Below are positions 36,494 to 47,485 of a DNA stretch of 64,000 nt, piece after piece. The notes below the pieces were generated by a model. It was not told the DNA's origin. It made no database searches and saw only the letters and a program-made list of their open reading frames with translations. Within the stretch, counting starts at the first letter, position 1, and each line of letters starts with the position of its first letter. The translations under genes were made by a program, and so were the position numbers. Source of the DNA: Nocardiaceae bacterium (GTDB lineage Bacteria > Actinomycetota > Actinomycetes > Mycobacteriales > Mycobacteriaceae); assembly GCA_021372355.1 (NCBI GenBank), contig JAJFUQ010000183.1, positions 1 through 64,000 on the forward strand. The letters run 5' to 3'.

Positions 36494-37566
36494 CCGCGCG
36501 ATCGAGGCAGCTCATTCGGTCCGCCTACGGTGCGACCGCGGCCGAAGCGTTCCTGATCATCGCGATCATCACGATCCTGGCGACCCGCTCGTATCTGCAT
36601 TTGACGGGCTATCCGCAGATCGGCGGCGGAAATCTGCACATCGCGCACGCCCTCTGGGGTGGCGCGCTCATGATGACCAGTCTCATCATCGGATGGCTGT
36701 TCATCGGCTTCGGCGTCCGTGCCACCGCCGTGGTGCTCGGCGGCATCGGACTGGGATTGTTCCTCGATGAAGTCGGAAAGTTCGTCACCAAGGACAACGA
36801 CTACTTCTACGGTCCGTCCGCGGAGATCATGTACATCCTCGTGGCCGGGGTGCTGGTGCTCAATCGGATCATTCGCGATCTGCGGCCGCCGAGCGCCCGC
36901 GAGTTTCTCGCGAACGCCGCGGAGATCGCCGCGCAAGGCATCGTGCAAGGAATGCCCCAAGCACGGCGAGAGTGGGCGCACGGACTTGCACAGGCCGCCG
37001 AAGACGCCGGGGCGGACCCGGCGTCGGTCGCCCACGTGCGCGGACTCATCGATCTGTGTGGTCCCGGTGACGGCAAGCTCGCCAGCCTCAAGAACACGGC
37101 AATCGGTTGGATTCCGGCCTGGACCCGAAGTCACCGCTGGATCCCGGTCGTCGGCTGGCTGATGGTTCTGACGGCCGGACTCGGGGTCGCGTTCGGCGCG
37201 ATCGGGGCGGCGCTCGGCGGCTATTTCTACGAAGACCGCCGCGTGCATTTCGAGTTGGCCGGGATGTCCGTTGCGACCGCGTTGCTGCTGCTCAGTGCGA
37301 CGATCACGCTGGCGTTGTCGCTGCCGGCGATGATCGCACTGCGTCGTACGGACAAGGTGTGGCCGCTGGAACTGCTGCAAGCCGCAGCGCTGTCGTTCAC
37401 AACGCTCAACGCGCTCGTCGAGTTCGCCACCGATGGCTTCGCCGCGGTCGGAAACCTCATGATCGGGCTCGCCGCAGTCGGCATCATCACGTACCAGGTT
37501 CGCCAGCGACGAGAGCTCGCCGCGGGCGAAGTAGTGGTGAATCAGTCGGCCTCGGCCAGGATGTAG
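36490..37566 (+). CDS. Polytopic membrane protein of unknown function
   Basis: A 358-residue protein with about eight transmembrane segments. Four lie in the first 130 residues (AFLIIAIITILATRSYL; ALMMTSLIIGWLFIGFGV; ATAVVLGGIGLGLFLDEVGK; IMYILVAGVLVLNRII), then a soluble central domain, then four more. A conserved-looking FLDEVGKFVTKDNDYFYGP loop is notable. No family recognised. It is the third gene of the SRPBCC/LLM operon and overlaps the convergent small gene by 25 nt at its 3' end. Confidence 0.75.
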   Translation: MTARSRQLIRSAYGATAAEAFLIIAIITILATRSYLHLTGYPQIGGGNLHIAHALWGGALMMTSLIIGWLFIGFGVRATAVVLGGIGLGLFLDEVGKFVTKDNDYFYGPSAEIMYILVAGVLVLNRIIRDLRPPSAREFLANAAEIAAQGIVQGMPQARREWAHGLAQAAEDAGADPASVAHVRGLIDLCGPGDGKLASLKNTAIGWIPAWTRSHRWIPVVGWLMVLTAGLGVAFGAIGAALGGYFYEDRRVHFELAGMSVATALLLLSATITLALSLPAMIALRRTDKVWPLELLQAAALSFTTLNALVEFATDGFAAVGNLMIGLAAVGIITYQVRQRRELAAGEVVVNQSASARM

Positions 37567-37937
37567 CCGATGTAGACGTTCGGCACCCCGGCGTCGATCC
37601 ACGTTGCGACCTTGTAGTTGTCCGCGGTTTCTCCCATGACGCCGGAACCGTAGGCGTTGGCGCCCAGGTAGTTGTTGGCCGAGTTGAAGTGGGCGACGTT
37701 TCCGGTTTCGCCCACGTCGTAGGAGATCGAGATGGGCATGGTCGGCGACGAGGTGTTGGCGACTGCGGTCACGATGACGGTCTTCCCGGGGTCGAGCGCT
37801 TCTCGCGGTGCGACGACCCAGTGGCCGTTGGGGTTGTCCGACCGGACGAGCCACATCGTCTGGTCGGTGTAGTTGGAGATCTTCAATGTGGTGGTGGGTA
37901 CGGCGAAGATCCGGCGGCGGGTTTTGGTGATGATCAT
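37542..37937 (-). CDS. Small beta-rich protein, aegerolysin-like pattern
   Basis: A 131-residue protein without signal peptide, apart from a short basic start (MIITKTRRRIF). The pattern TLKISNYTDQTMWLV, NGHWVVAPREALDPGKTV, SISYDVG resembles the beta-sandwich of aegerolysins and related lipid-binding proteins (N-terminal strand, G-x-W, PG turn). This is pattern-level only and unconfirmed. The start ATG 37937 has GAAAGGA upstream. It overlaps the convergent membrane-protein gene by 25 nt. Confidence 0.6.
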   Translation of the reverse strand: MIITKTRRRIFAVPTTTLKISNYTDQTMWLVRSDNPNGHWVVAPREALDPGKTVIVTAVANTSSPTMPISISYDVGETGNVAHFNSANNYLGANAYGSGVMGETADNYKVATWIDAGVPNVYIGYILAEAD

Positions 37938-38107
37938 GGGATCGGTCCTTTCGGGAGTTGCTTTTCGCTGCCCTTACGGTCCCGCTTTCAACGCCCTGGA
38001 CCCGTCCGCCAAAACATGGATTCACCAGCGGAGACGCCGTTCCTCCGATCGGTGGATGCGAAACGAAATACGCTGTGACAAGACCAATTCCGATCCCAGG
38101 AGTCGGC

Positions 38108-39472
38108 ATGTCGCGGCCGCAGACCCCCGTACACCCGAAGTCGATCATTGCGGCGATTTCCCTCGCCCTGTTCTGCATTCAGATCGACTACTTCGCGATG
38201 AACCTCGCGCTGCCACGCATGGCGGACGATCTCTCGTCGTCGAGCACGGATCTGCAGTGGGTCATCAGCGCCTACATGCTGGCGCTGGGCGCATTCATGG
38301 TGCCCGGCGGTCGCGTGGGCGACATCTACGGCCGTCGACGCGTTCTGTTGATCGGGATCGGCCTCTTCGGTCTGGCGTCCATACTGTGCGCCCTCGCCCC
38401 GAACGTGGGGTTTCTCGTGGCGTTCCGAGTCGTGCAGGGGCTGGGCGCCGCACTCGTCTTTCCCGTCTCGGTGAGCGTGCTGACCAACGCGTTTCCCGCC
38501 GGCGAGGCTGGCAAGACGATCGGATTGTGTTACGGGATAGCGGGTTTGGGGAACGCAGCAGGACCGCTCGTCGGCGGATTCCTCACCGCGGAACTGAGTT
38601 GGCGGTGGATCTTCTGGCTCAACGTCCCGCTCACCCTGGTGGCTCTCGCCATCGTGGCGGTGCGCGTAGTCGAGTCCACTGACGCGACCGCCTCGAAACG
38701 CATCGACATCGCCGGGCTGGCCTTGATCACCACGGGCATCGGGCTGTTCACTCTCGTGTTCGACCGGGCGACGTCGTGGGGTTGGGTGTCAGTACAGACC
38801 CTGGGACTCTTCGGCGCTGCGGTGTTCTTGCTTGCGGCATTCGTCGTGGTCGAGAACCGGATCGAACAGCCGCTCGTCGACCTGAGCCTGCTTCGACAGT
38901 CGCGCTTCACCATTCTCGTCGTGGCCGGCGCGGTCGCGAACATCTCTTACGCCGTCACGGTTTTCGGCTCGACGCTCGCGCTGCAGCAAGGCCGCGGAAT
39001 GGGCCCGCTCGAAGCCGGCCTCGTCTTCCTCGGGCCATCGATCGGCGCCGCCCTCGGTGGGCCGGTGTCGGGGCGCCTGGGCGCACGAATCCCGCACATG
39101 ATCGTGATGGGCGGGGATTGCATCGTGGCGGCCGTCGCGGAGTTCGTGCTCGGTTCGGTCCACGCGCTACCCGCATACGTCGCCGCTCTGACGGCCACCG
39201 GATTCACGCTCGGACTGATCTATGCGTTCACGACCGTCGCCACCCAGTCCGTTGTGAGTCCGGCGAGAGCAGGCGAAGCGGCCGGGGTCACGCTCACCGT
39301 GATCGTCACGCTGGCGGGCGTGGGCATTGCCGTCGCGAGCACGGTGATCGAGATGCTCGAATCGCAGGGGTCATCGCTGGAGACCGCGGTGGGACGCATT
39401 CTCCAGGTTCTCGCGCTGGGTTTGTTGCTTGCCGGTGCTGCGGTTCTCGCTGCGAGCCGATCTCGCCGCTAG
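38108..39472 (+). CDS. MFS drug exporter, DHA2 (14-TM) family
   Basis: A 454-residue major facilitator with about fourteen helices. Motif A-like GGRVGDIYGRRRVLLIGIG and motif C-like GLGNAAGPLVGGFLT are clear, and LDxxxVNxALP is present as IDYFAMNLALPRMADDL. DHA2 members export drugs, dyes or antibiotics with proton antiport. ATG 38108 has AGGAG 5 nt upstream. Its stop overlaps the convergent hypothetical by 4 nt. It lies between the two RAE genes but has no RAE of its own. Confidence 0.9.
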   Translation: MSRPQTPVHPKSIIAAISLALFCIQIDYFAMNLALPRMADDLSSSSTDLQWVISAYMLALGAFMVPGGRVGDIYGRRRVLLIGIGLFGLASILCALAPNVGFLVAFRVVQGLGAALVFPVSVSVLTNAFPAGEAGKTIGLCYGIAGLGNAAGPLVGGFLTAELSWRWIFWLNVPLTLVALAIVAVRVVESTDATASKRIDIAGLALITTGIGLFTLVFDRATSWGWVSVQTLGLFGAAVFLLAAFVVVENRIEQPLVDLSLLRQSRFTILVVAGAVANISYAVTVFGSTLALQQGRGMGPLEAGLVFLGPSIGAALGGPVSGRLGARIPHMIVMGGDCIVAAVAEFVLGSVHALPAYVAALTATGFTLGLIYAFTTVATQSVVSPARAGEAAGVTLTVIVTLAGVGIAVASTVIEMLESQGSSLETAVGRILQVLALGLLLAGAAVLAASRSRR

Positions 39473-39972
39473 CCGTTTCCGGTTGCGTCGAGCGCGAACC
39501 ACAGGACGTTCGCGGGGTCGTTGTCGCCGCGCTTCCACATCGCCGGCCCGAGGAACATGCCCGGCGCCACTTCACGCAGTTCGTCGTGGATCTTGCGGAT
39601 GAACCACGGATTCCCGGGCTGCTCGTAGTCCAGCACGATCGTGTCGGCACCATCGATCACTGACGGCTGCACGCGGGTGGCGAACGGGAACCAGTCCATC
39701 GTCACGCCGAGGCCGATGCGGTTGATTCCGACGCCGCTCGACTCGTCGCCGGCGGTGAGAGTCTTTCCGTCCCAGGGAAACACCGGAAGTTTCGAGGCCA
39801 GTGAGAGCAACCCGGCGAGCGGAGTCTTGTCGACCCCGCGAACGGCCAGCATGCGCCCCTTCGGCTTGTTGTCGAGAACTCCGATATCGGCCGGAACGCT
39901 GCCCGCCCGATAGAGAGCATCGAGTTCTTCGAAACTCTTGGCGGACAGATCATCGAGGGTCAGTGCGCTCAC
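39469..39972 (-). CDS. Conserved hypothetical protein
   Basis: A 167-residue soluble protein. It starts with a helical SAKSFEELDALYRAG segment and contains a beta-rich C-terminal half (NRIGLGVTMDWFPFATRV; PGMFLGPAMWKRGDNDP), suggestive of a lipocalin-like barrel related to GXWXG/DUF4334 proteins; that link is tentative. The start was set to GTG 39972 because AGGAGG lies 9 nt upstream; an upstream in-frame codon at 40014 lacks such a site. Confidence 0.6.
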   Translation of the reverse strand: MSALTLDDLSAKSFEELDALYRAGSVPADIGVLDNKPKGRMLAVRGVDKTPLAGLLSLASKLPVFPWDGKTLTAGDESSGVGINRIGLGVTMDWFPFATRVQPSVIDGADTIVLDYEQPGNPWFIRKIHDELREVAPGMFLGPAMWKRGDNDPANVLWFALDATGNG

Positions 39973-40062
39973 GTTGTTCAACCTCCTGCAGACGGTGACG
40001 TAGCTGAGGGCCATACTTCGCCGTCACCGTGGGTCGCGTTCGTCGAACTGCGCAAACGAACG

Positions 40063-40917
40063 TCAACGTTGTTTGTGGGCACAAAGAACATGCGGCGGCG
40101 CCGCAGAATCTGCTCGCCACGAGACGTCTGCGCCGTACCCGGCGAGCAGGTCCGGCGCGCTGCGATCGGCGACGATTCGGAATCCGTGCCGACGGAGGAG
40201 TGCTCCCATCGCCTCGGGCGTGAAGTAGCTCAGCCAAGGCTCGCCGACGGCGGCCACGCGCGCGGCCCGCTCGTTGAGGGACTGCGCACCGCTCGGGCCC
40301 GCGGGCGGGAGATAGTCGACGATCAACCACACCGGACCGTCGTGTGCGGCGACGTACTCGAGGGTGCTCGCTACCGCTGGTTCGGTGAGGTACATCGTCA
40401 CCCCGAGCCACACGAAAACCGTGGGGACACTGCGGTCCAACCCAGCCTCGGCGAGTCGGTCGGCAAGGTCGTCGGTCTCGAAGTCGACCGGAACGAAATG
40501 CAGCGATTCCGGAATCTCGATCTCGGCCTTGGCGAGATGACGGCGCTTCCATTCCTGCGTCGCCGGGTGGTCGACCTCGAACACCGTGATACCCGCCGAT
40601 CCATGCCGGTAGCCGAAGGTATCGAGGCCGGCGCCCAGGATGACGACCTGCCCGTCCGTCAATTCCTGTGCGATGACGTCTTCGGCGAAACGTGCCCGCG
40701 ACACGACCAGCAACCGGCGAATTCGCGCCCACTCGGGATCGGTGGCACTGCCCAGAGTCGCGGCCTCGCGTTCGAGGACGTCATCCTCGGCAGCCCCGAG
40801 GAGTCGGTTGGCGAGATGGTCGTTCAGAATCTTCGGTTCGTCGACGAAGTGGTGATAGGCACGCGCGTATGCCGTCGCCAACGCCGTCCGGCTCGGCCCT
40901 GCCTCTTCAACCGCCAC
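40063..40917 (-). CDS. SAM-dependent methyltransferase, LCM/TIGR00027 type
   Basis: A 284-residue methyltransferase of the leucine-carboxyl-methyltransferase-like family that is expanded in mycobacteria. The family opening SRTALATAYARAYHH, motif I VVILGAGLDTFGYRH, FEVDHPATQEWKRR and the FVWLGVTMYLTEPAV motif are all present. These enzymes methylate unknown small molecules. It lies 3 nt downstream of the small gene at 40921, so the two likely form an operon. Confidence 0.9.
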   Translation of the reverse strand: MAVEEAGPSRTALATAYARAYHHFVDEPKILNDHLANRLLGAAEDDVLEREAATLGSATDPEWARIRRLLVVSRARFAEDVIAQELTDGQVVILGAGLDTFGYRHGSAGITVFEVDHPATQEWKRRHLAKAEIEIPESLHFVPVDFETDDLADRLAEAGLDRSVPTVFVWLGVTMYLTEPAVASTLEYVAAHDGPVWLIVDYLPPAGPSGAQSLNERAARVAAVGEPWLSYFTPEAMGALLRRHGFRIVADRSAPDLLAGYGADVSWRADSAAPPHVLCAHKQR

Positions 40918-40920
40918 GGG

Positions 40921-42875
<1,955 letters not shown>

Positions 42876-42888
42876 ACAAGATGGGCGG

Positions 42889-44235
42889 GTGACCGAACAA
42901 GTTCGTCAGGCCCTCGACGCGGTACTCCCGTCCGTCCGCGCAGACCTCGAGGCACTCGTTCGAATCCCCAGCGTCAGTGCACTTCCGGAGCATGCGGCAG
43001 ACGTGCAGCGATCCGCGGAAGCGGTTGCCGACCTGTTTCGGCAGGAAGGGCTCGACGTCCAGATTCTCACGGCCGATGGCGGCGCTCCGGCAGTAGTGGC
43101 CCGGCGGCCGGCGCCGGCTGGAGCGAAGACGGTTCTGCTCTACGCCCATCACGATGTGCAGCCGACCGGCAAACGCGAGGACTGGACGACCGAGCCCTTC
43201 GAGCCCACCGAGGTCGGTGCGCGCCTCTACGGGCGCGGGGCCGCCGATGACAAGGCCGGAATCGCGGTCCACTTGGCGGCGATCCGGGCTCTCGGCGACG
43301 ACCTCGCGGTCGGCGTGACCGTGCTCGTCGAAGGGGAGGAGGAAGTCGGGTCGCCGACGTTGGCCGCGTTCCTCGCGGCACATTCGGAACTGCTCCGCGC
43401 TGATGCCATCGTGATCGCCGACTCCGGCAACTGGGATATCGGCGTTCCGGCGTTGACGACGAGTTTGCGTGGTCTCGTCGACGGGATCGTAGAGATCCGC
43501 ACCCTCGATCACGCTGTGCATTCCGGCATGTGGGGTGGCCTCGTTCCGGACGCCGTCACCGCGCTGATCCGTCTGCTCGCGACACTCCACGATGGTGAGG
43601 GCAATGTTGCCGTCGCCGGTCTGCACAGCGGACCCGCCGCTGCGGTCGACTACCCGGTAGAGCGCCTGCGCGCCGAGAGCGGAATCCTCGACGGCGTCGA
43701 ATTCATCGGGTCGGGGACGGCCGTTGAACGTTTGTGGACCAAACCCGCGATCGCGGTGGTCGGCTTGGACGTCACGCCGGTCGCGCAGGCGAGCAACACC
43801 CTCAGCGCCGGTGCCCGGGCCAAGATCTCGGTGCGGCTCGCGCCCGGTGACAATGCCGAGCGAGCACTCGCCGCCGTGCGGTCGCATCTCGAGAAACACG
43901 TCCCGTGGGGCGCGAAGGTCACGTTCACGCCCGGCGACGCGGCGGAACCCACCTCGATCGATCCGGTTGGTCCGATCTACGACGTGGCACGGGGAGCATT
44001 GCGCGACGCGTGGGACGGCACCGAGCCCATCCATATGGGCGTCGGCGGCTCGATTCCGTTCATCGCGGCCTTCCGCGAAGCATTCCCCGGGGCAACGGTT
44101 CTCGTCACGGGCGTGGAGGATCCAGATACCCGCGCACACGGCGCGAACGAAGGATTGCACCTCGCGGAATGGAAACGCGCGTGTCTTGCGGAGGCCTTCC
44201 TGCTTGCGCGGCTCGGTGCCAAGGACTACGGGTGA
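42889..44235 (+). CDS. M20-family metallopeptidase (dipeptidase-like)
   Basis: A 448-residue zinc peptidase. The metal-binding motifs are LLYAHHDVQPTGKREDW (His, Asp), GRGAADDKAGIAVHLAAI, the catalytic VEGEEEVGSP and a C-terminal GANEGLHLAEWK. This pattern fits M20A/C dipeptidases that split small peptides. GTG 42889 is the best start. It is 13 nt downstream of the monooxygenase and 3 nt before the WS/DGAT gene, so it may share their transcript. Confidence 0.88.
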   Translation: MTEQVRQALDAVLPSVRADLEALVRIPSVSALPEHAADVQRSAEAVADLFRQEGLDVQILTADGGAPAVVARRPAPAGAKTVLLYAHHDVQPTGKREDWTTEPFEPTEVGARLYGRGAADDKAGIAVHLAAIRALGDDLAVGVTVLVEGEEEVGSPTLAAFLAAHSELLRADAIVIADSGNWDIGVPALTTSLRGLVDGIVEIRTLDHAVHSGMWGGLVPDAVTALIRLLATLHDGEGNVAVAGLHSGPAAAVDYPVERLRAESGILDGVEFIGSGTAVERLWTKPAIAVVGLDVTPVAQASNTLSAGARAKISVRLAPGDNAERALAAVRSHLEKHVPWGAKVTFTPGDAAEPTSIDPVGPIYDVARGALRDAWDGTEPIHMGVGGSIPFIAAFREAFPGATVLVTGVEDPDTRAHGANEGLHLAEWKRACLAEAFLLARLGAKDYG

Positions 44236-44238
44236 TCT

Positions 44239-45645
44239 ATGGGTGATTCACTGTCGGCGACCGACCGGGCGACCCTGACCGCCGAAAAGGGCAACGTCAA
44301 CATGACCGTCGGCGGATTGGTTCTCACCGACGCCGGTCCCGGGGTCACCTACGACGCCTTGGTGCGACGCATCGATGAACGCATTCACCTGCTTCCGCGC
44401 TACACCCAACGATTGCAGGAGTCGTGGTTCGGCGAGCGCCACCCGACCTGGGTCGAAGACGAGAACTACGACACCCATTGGCACGTGCATTCCACGCACG
44501 TGACGAGCGAGGCCGAACTCGCGCGATACGTCGGCAAGCAGATGTCCGCGCGCCTCGACCGCTCGCGTCCGCTGTGGGAGTTGCACGTCATCGAAGGTCT
44601 ACCCAACAACCAGTCGGCCGTGCTGGTGAAGATGCACCACGCCCTCGTCGACGGGATGAGCGCGGTCGGCGTCTTCATGGTGCTCATGGACATGACACCC
44701 GAGCCGCAGCCGGTCCCGCCGGCTGCCGAACCGGAAACCGAACCCCGGCAGCACTCGAAGCTGTACCACTATTTCGCCCGGATTCCGTTGAAGAACCTCA
44801 ACCTGACGCAGCGGATCGCGGTCACCGCGACCGAATGGATGCTCGACCGGGCGCTGGACCCGCGACAAGCCGAAAGCGACCTGCGGCATGCCACTGCGCT
44901 GGTGCGCGCACTGCAGAAGCTGCGCTCCTCGGCTGCGCCGTTACCGTTCAACAAGCCGATCAGCGCCAACCGTTCCTTCGCGTGGACCACCGCACCGCTG
45001 GATGGACTCAAACGGGCCGGAAAAGCGAGCGGTGGAACGGTGAATGACGCCATTCTGTCGGCCGTTTCCGGCCAGATCGCGCGCTATCTCGAAGCCGCAG
45101 GTTTCGACCTGGCGAACCTCGAGCAGGACCCCGTCGCGCTCGTGCCGGTGTCCGTACGCCCGCCGGGTGATGCGTCGGGTGGTAACCGGATCGCCGTCGT
45201 CTTCGTCGACCTGCCGGTTTCCGAACGGGATCCCGCGAAGCGGATCGAACTGATCTCCGAGCGTATGCGCAAAATCAAAGGGTCGGCCGAAGTGATCGCC
45301 GGATCGGTCGCGCTCGACATGACCGGCGTCGTTCCGCCGCTGATGTCCAGCGCGCTCGCCGCCATGCCGCGACCGCGCGACGACGGCGGCTCGATTCAGA
45401 ACATCGTCGTATCCAACGTGCCGGGCCCGCAGATGCCGCTGTACTTCAACGGTTCCGCGGTGCACGGAGTCTTCCCGGTCATGTCGCTCAATCCCGCAGA
45501 CCAGGGCTTCGGCGTCGGAGTCCTGTCGTACAACGGCCGCGTCTGCTTCGGAGTCACCGCCGACAAGTGGCTCGACCCCGGTGTCGACGTCGCTCTGGCG
45601 GCCCTGCGGGCCGAACTGGACGAGATTCTGAAACTCGGAACCTAG
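44239..45645 (+). CDS. Wax ester synthase/diacylglycerol acyltransferase (WS/DGAT)
   Basis: A 468-residue acyltransferase of the Tgs/Atf family. The catalytic HHxxxDG motif is in VKMHHALVDGMSAVGV near residue 133, and the C-terminal domain has the conserved NIVVSNVPGPQMPLYFNG. The N-terminal LSATDRATLTAEKGN is the family start. It makes triacylglycerol or wax ester from acyl-CoA, a second storage-lipid route beside PHA in this window. It ends in a stop codon shared, on opposite strands, with the lipase gene. Confidence 0.9.
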   Translation: MGDSLSATDRATLTAEKGNVNMTVGGLVLTDAGPGVTYDALVRRIDERIHLLPRYTQRLQESWFGERHPTWVEDENYDTHWHVHSTHVTSEAELARYVGKQMSARLDRSRPLWELHVIEGLPNNQSAVLVKMHHALVDGMSAVGVFMVLMDMTPEPQPVPPAAEPETEPRQHSKLYHYFARIPLKNLNLTQRIAVTATEWMLDRALDPRQAESDLRHATALVRALQKLRSSAAPLPFNKPISANRSFAWTTAPLDGLKRAGKASGGTVNDAILSAVSGQIARYLEAAGFDLANLEQDPVALVPVSVRPPGDASGGNRIAVVFVDLPVSERDPAKRIELISERMRKIKGSAEVIAGSVALDMTGVVPPLMSSALAAMPRPRDDGGSIQNIVVSNVPGPQMPLYFNGSAVHGVFPVMSLNPADQGFGVGVLSYNGRVCFGVTADKWLDPGVDVALAALRAELDEILKLGT

Positions 45646-46643
45646 CGAACCTTCGGGCTCACTTCGTCGACGAACTCCGCGATCTCGTCGAGCGCCTGCG
45701 AAGCGTTCTTCGAGACGCGATGCGAGACCTGGAACACGTGGAACTTGTTGTGGTACAGGTGAAGACGGCCCTTGCCACCGACCGCGTTGAGCCGCTCGAC
45801 GTAGTGCTCGGCATCGCCGGCGAGCAATTCGTTGTCGCTCGCCTGCACGAGGACGGGCGGCATCACGGTGAGGTCGTCGTTGGTGAGCAGCATCTCGCGG
45901 TGCTCCGCGGACACATTGCGCCAGTGCGCAGCCATGAGCGTGCGACCCGCGTCGGTGAAGTAGTCCGGAAGATCGGCGTCGTGATCGCGCACCCACCGAC
46001 GGCTCAGCGCCATCTGCGGATCGACGACCGGCGACAGCGCAACGACACCGGCGGGCGTCGGAAGCCCGGCCCGCTTGGCACGGGGCGACAGACCGAGCGT
46101 CAGGTGACCGCCCGCGGAATCGCCGGCGACCACGATCTGGGACGCGTCGAGTCCCGAGGCAAGGAGCCACTTGTACGCGCGGAGTGCATCGTCTGCGGCT
46201 GCCGGGTATGGGTACTCGGGCGCGCGCCGATAGTCGACCGAGAACACCGGCCGTCCGGTACGCGCAGAGATTTCGCTCGTCAGACCCCGATGGGACAGGG
46301 GGGAACCGGCGACGAAGCCGCCGCCGTGGATGTACAGGATGACATTCTCGGTGCGGGGCCCGACGCCGGGCCGCTCGACCCATTCGCCCCGGACCTGGCC
46401 GCCCTCGAAGTCCGCGCGGACCTGTTCGACGCGCGTACTGCGATCGGCCGCCATGGCCGGTCTGGTCATGTACCTCTCGAGCATGATCCGCATGGCCCGA
46501 ACCTCAGGCATTGTCAGGGTTTCACGTGCGGCCATGCCGCGGGTGTACTGACCGGCTGCACGAAGTCCGCCGCGAGTGACGATGCGGCGCACATTCCGGG
46601 CGACTCGAGGCCAGGTCACCGATGACCGTGGGGCGTTCGACAT
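45642..46643 (-). CDS. HSL-family lipase/esterase
   Basis: A 333-residue alpha/beta hydrolase. HGGGFVAGSPLSH forms the oxyanion hole near residue 105, GDSAGGHLTLGLS the nucleophile elbow near 170, and HVFQVSHRVS the likely His near the end. Convergent with the WS/DGAT gene and transcribed away from the hydrogenase cluster. ATG 46643 (MSNAPRSS) is preferred over an upstream opening. Possible role in storage-lipid turnover is inferred only from its neighbour. Confidence 0.88.
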   Translation of the reverse strand: MSNAPRSSVTWPRVARNVRRIVTRGGLRAAGQYTRGMAARETLTMPEVRAMRIMLERYMTRPAMAADRSTRVEQVRADFEGGQVRGEWVERPGVGPRTENVILYIHGGGFVAGSPLSHRGLTSEISARTGRPVFSVDYRRAPEYPYPAAADDALRAYKWLLASGLDASQIVVAGDSAGGHLTLGLSPRAKRAGLPTPAGVVALSPVVDPQMALSRRWVRDHDADLPDYFTDAGRTLMAAHWRNVSAEHREMLLTNDDLTVMPPVLVQASDNELLAGDAEHYVERLNAVGGKGRLHLYHNKFHVFQVSHRVSKNASQALDEIAEFVDEVSPKVR

Positions 46644-46708
46644 GACCCCAGCATGGCACTGCGGGCCGCAGGGTGGAATCAATCCCCGGCGTTCGGCGTT
46701 TCCCGAGC

Positions 46709-47020
46709 ATGGCAATGACCGAAGTTGGCAACTCGAACTTCTGGACGACGGTGCTCAAGCAGGACCAGCCCGTCGTCGTCGCGTTCTGGGCCACCTGGTG
46801 CGGTGCGTGCAAGGCGACGATGCCCGCGGTCTCGGAGCTGGGGGACCAGGGTCTGCCGGTCTACACCGTCAACGTCGGGAACGAACCGGCCATTGCGTAC
46901 GAGTACGGCGTCACCGCGGCTCCGACGCTCAAGGTCTTCGATCAGGGCAAGGTCGTCAAGACGATCACGGGTCGGAAGACGAAGCAGGAGCTGGAAACCG
47001 AGCTCGCCGAATATCTCTGA
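46709..47020 (+). CDS. Thioredoxin-like protein with WCGAC active site
   Basis: A 103-residue thioredoxin fold. The active site reads FWATWCGACKATMP; Ala replaces the usual Pro of WCGPC, which typically makes thioredoxin more oxidising or slower. The cis-Pro loop is present (VTAAPTLKVFDQG). ATG 46709 or 46715 may start it. It lies 81 nt before hypA in the same direction, so it may serve hydrogenase maturation or its transcript. Confidence 0.85.
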   Translation: MAMTEVGNSNFWTTVLKQDQPVVVAFWATWCGACKATMPAVSELGDQGLPVYTVNVGNEPAIAYEYGVTAAPTLKVFDQGKVVKTITGRKTKQELETELAEYL

Positions 47021-47101
47021 GCCCCCGGCTGAAGGCCCATCTCTGTCGCGTCGCTGCATCGCGACCTATCGTGGAAGCTAGCCCTTCCCGGCGAGGTCGT
47101 G

Positions 47102-47485
47102 ATGCACGAATTGGCGATTACCGAAAGTCTCATCGAGACGGTGTGCGAGGCCGCCGCGGGTAGGCGCGTGTCGGTGGTGCGCGTCGAGGCCGGGGCTTTG
47201 ACGGGCGTTTTCCCGGACGCGATGGAGTTCTGCTTCGAGCTGGCAACCGAAGGCACCGTCGCTGCGGGCGCCCGCCTCGAACTCACCGTGATTCCGGGTA
47301 TCGGGTCGTGTCGCAGCTGCGGCAACGACATTCAATTCGAGGACTTCATTCTGCTGTGCCCCTGTGGCAGCGCCGACGTGGTGGTGCGGAGCGGTCGGGA
47401 CATACGCATTCTTTCCATCGACGTCGAGGATCGAGAACAACAATGTGCGCAACCTGCGGATGCGGCGAGTCCGACGGCTCGGTGA
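47102..47485 (+). CDS. hypA: Hydrogenase nickel-insertion protein HypA
   Basis: A 127-residue HypA/HybF. It begins with the essential MHELAITESLI, where the N-terminus and His2 bind nickel. The zinc site is built from C-R-S-C (IGSCRSCGND) and CPCGSAD later. It delivers Ni2+ to the hydrogenase large subunit with HypB. ATG 47102 is used, although a GTG three bases earlier is in frame, because HypA must start MHE. The 3' end overlaps hypB by 43 nt. Confidence 0.95.
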   Translation: MHELAITESLIETVCEAAAGRRVSVVRVEAGALTGVFPDAMEFCFELATEGTVAAGARLELTVIPGIGSCRSCGNDIQFEDFILLCPCGSADVVVRSGRDIRILSIDVEDREQQCAQPADAASPTAR

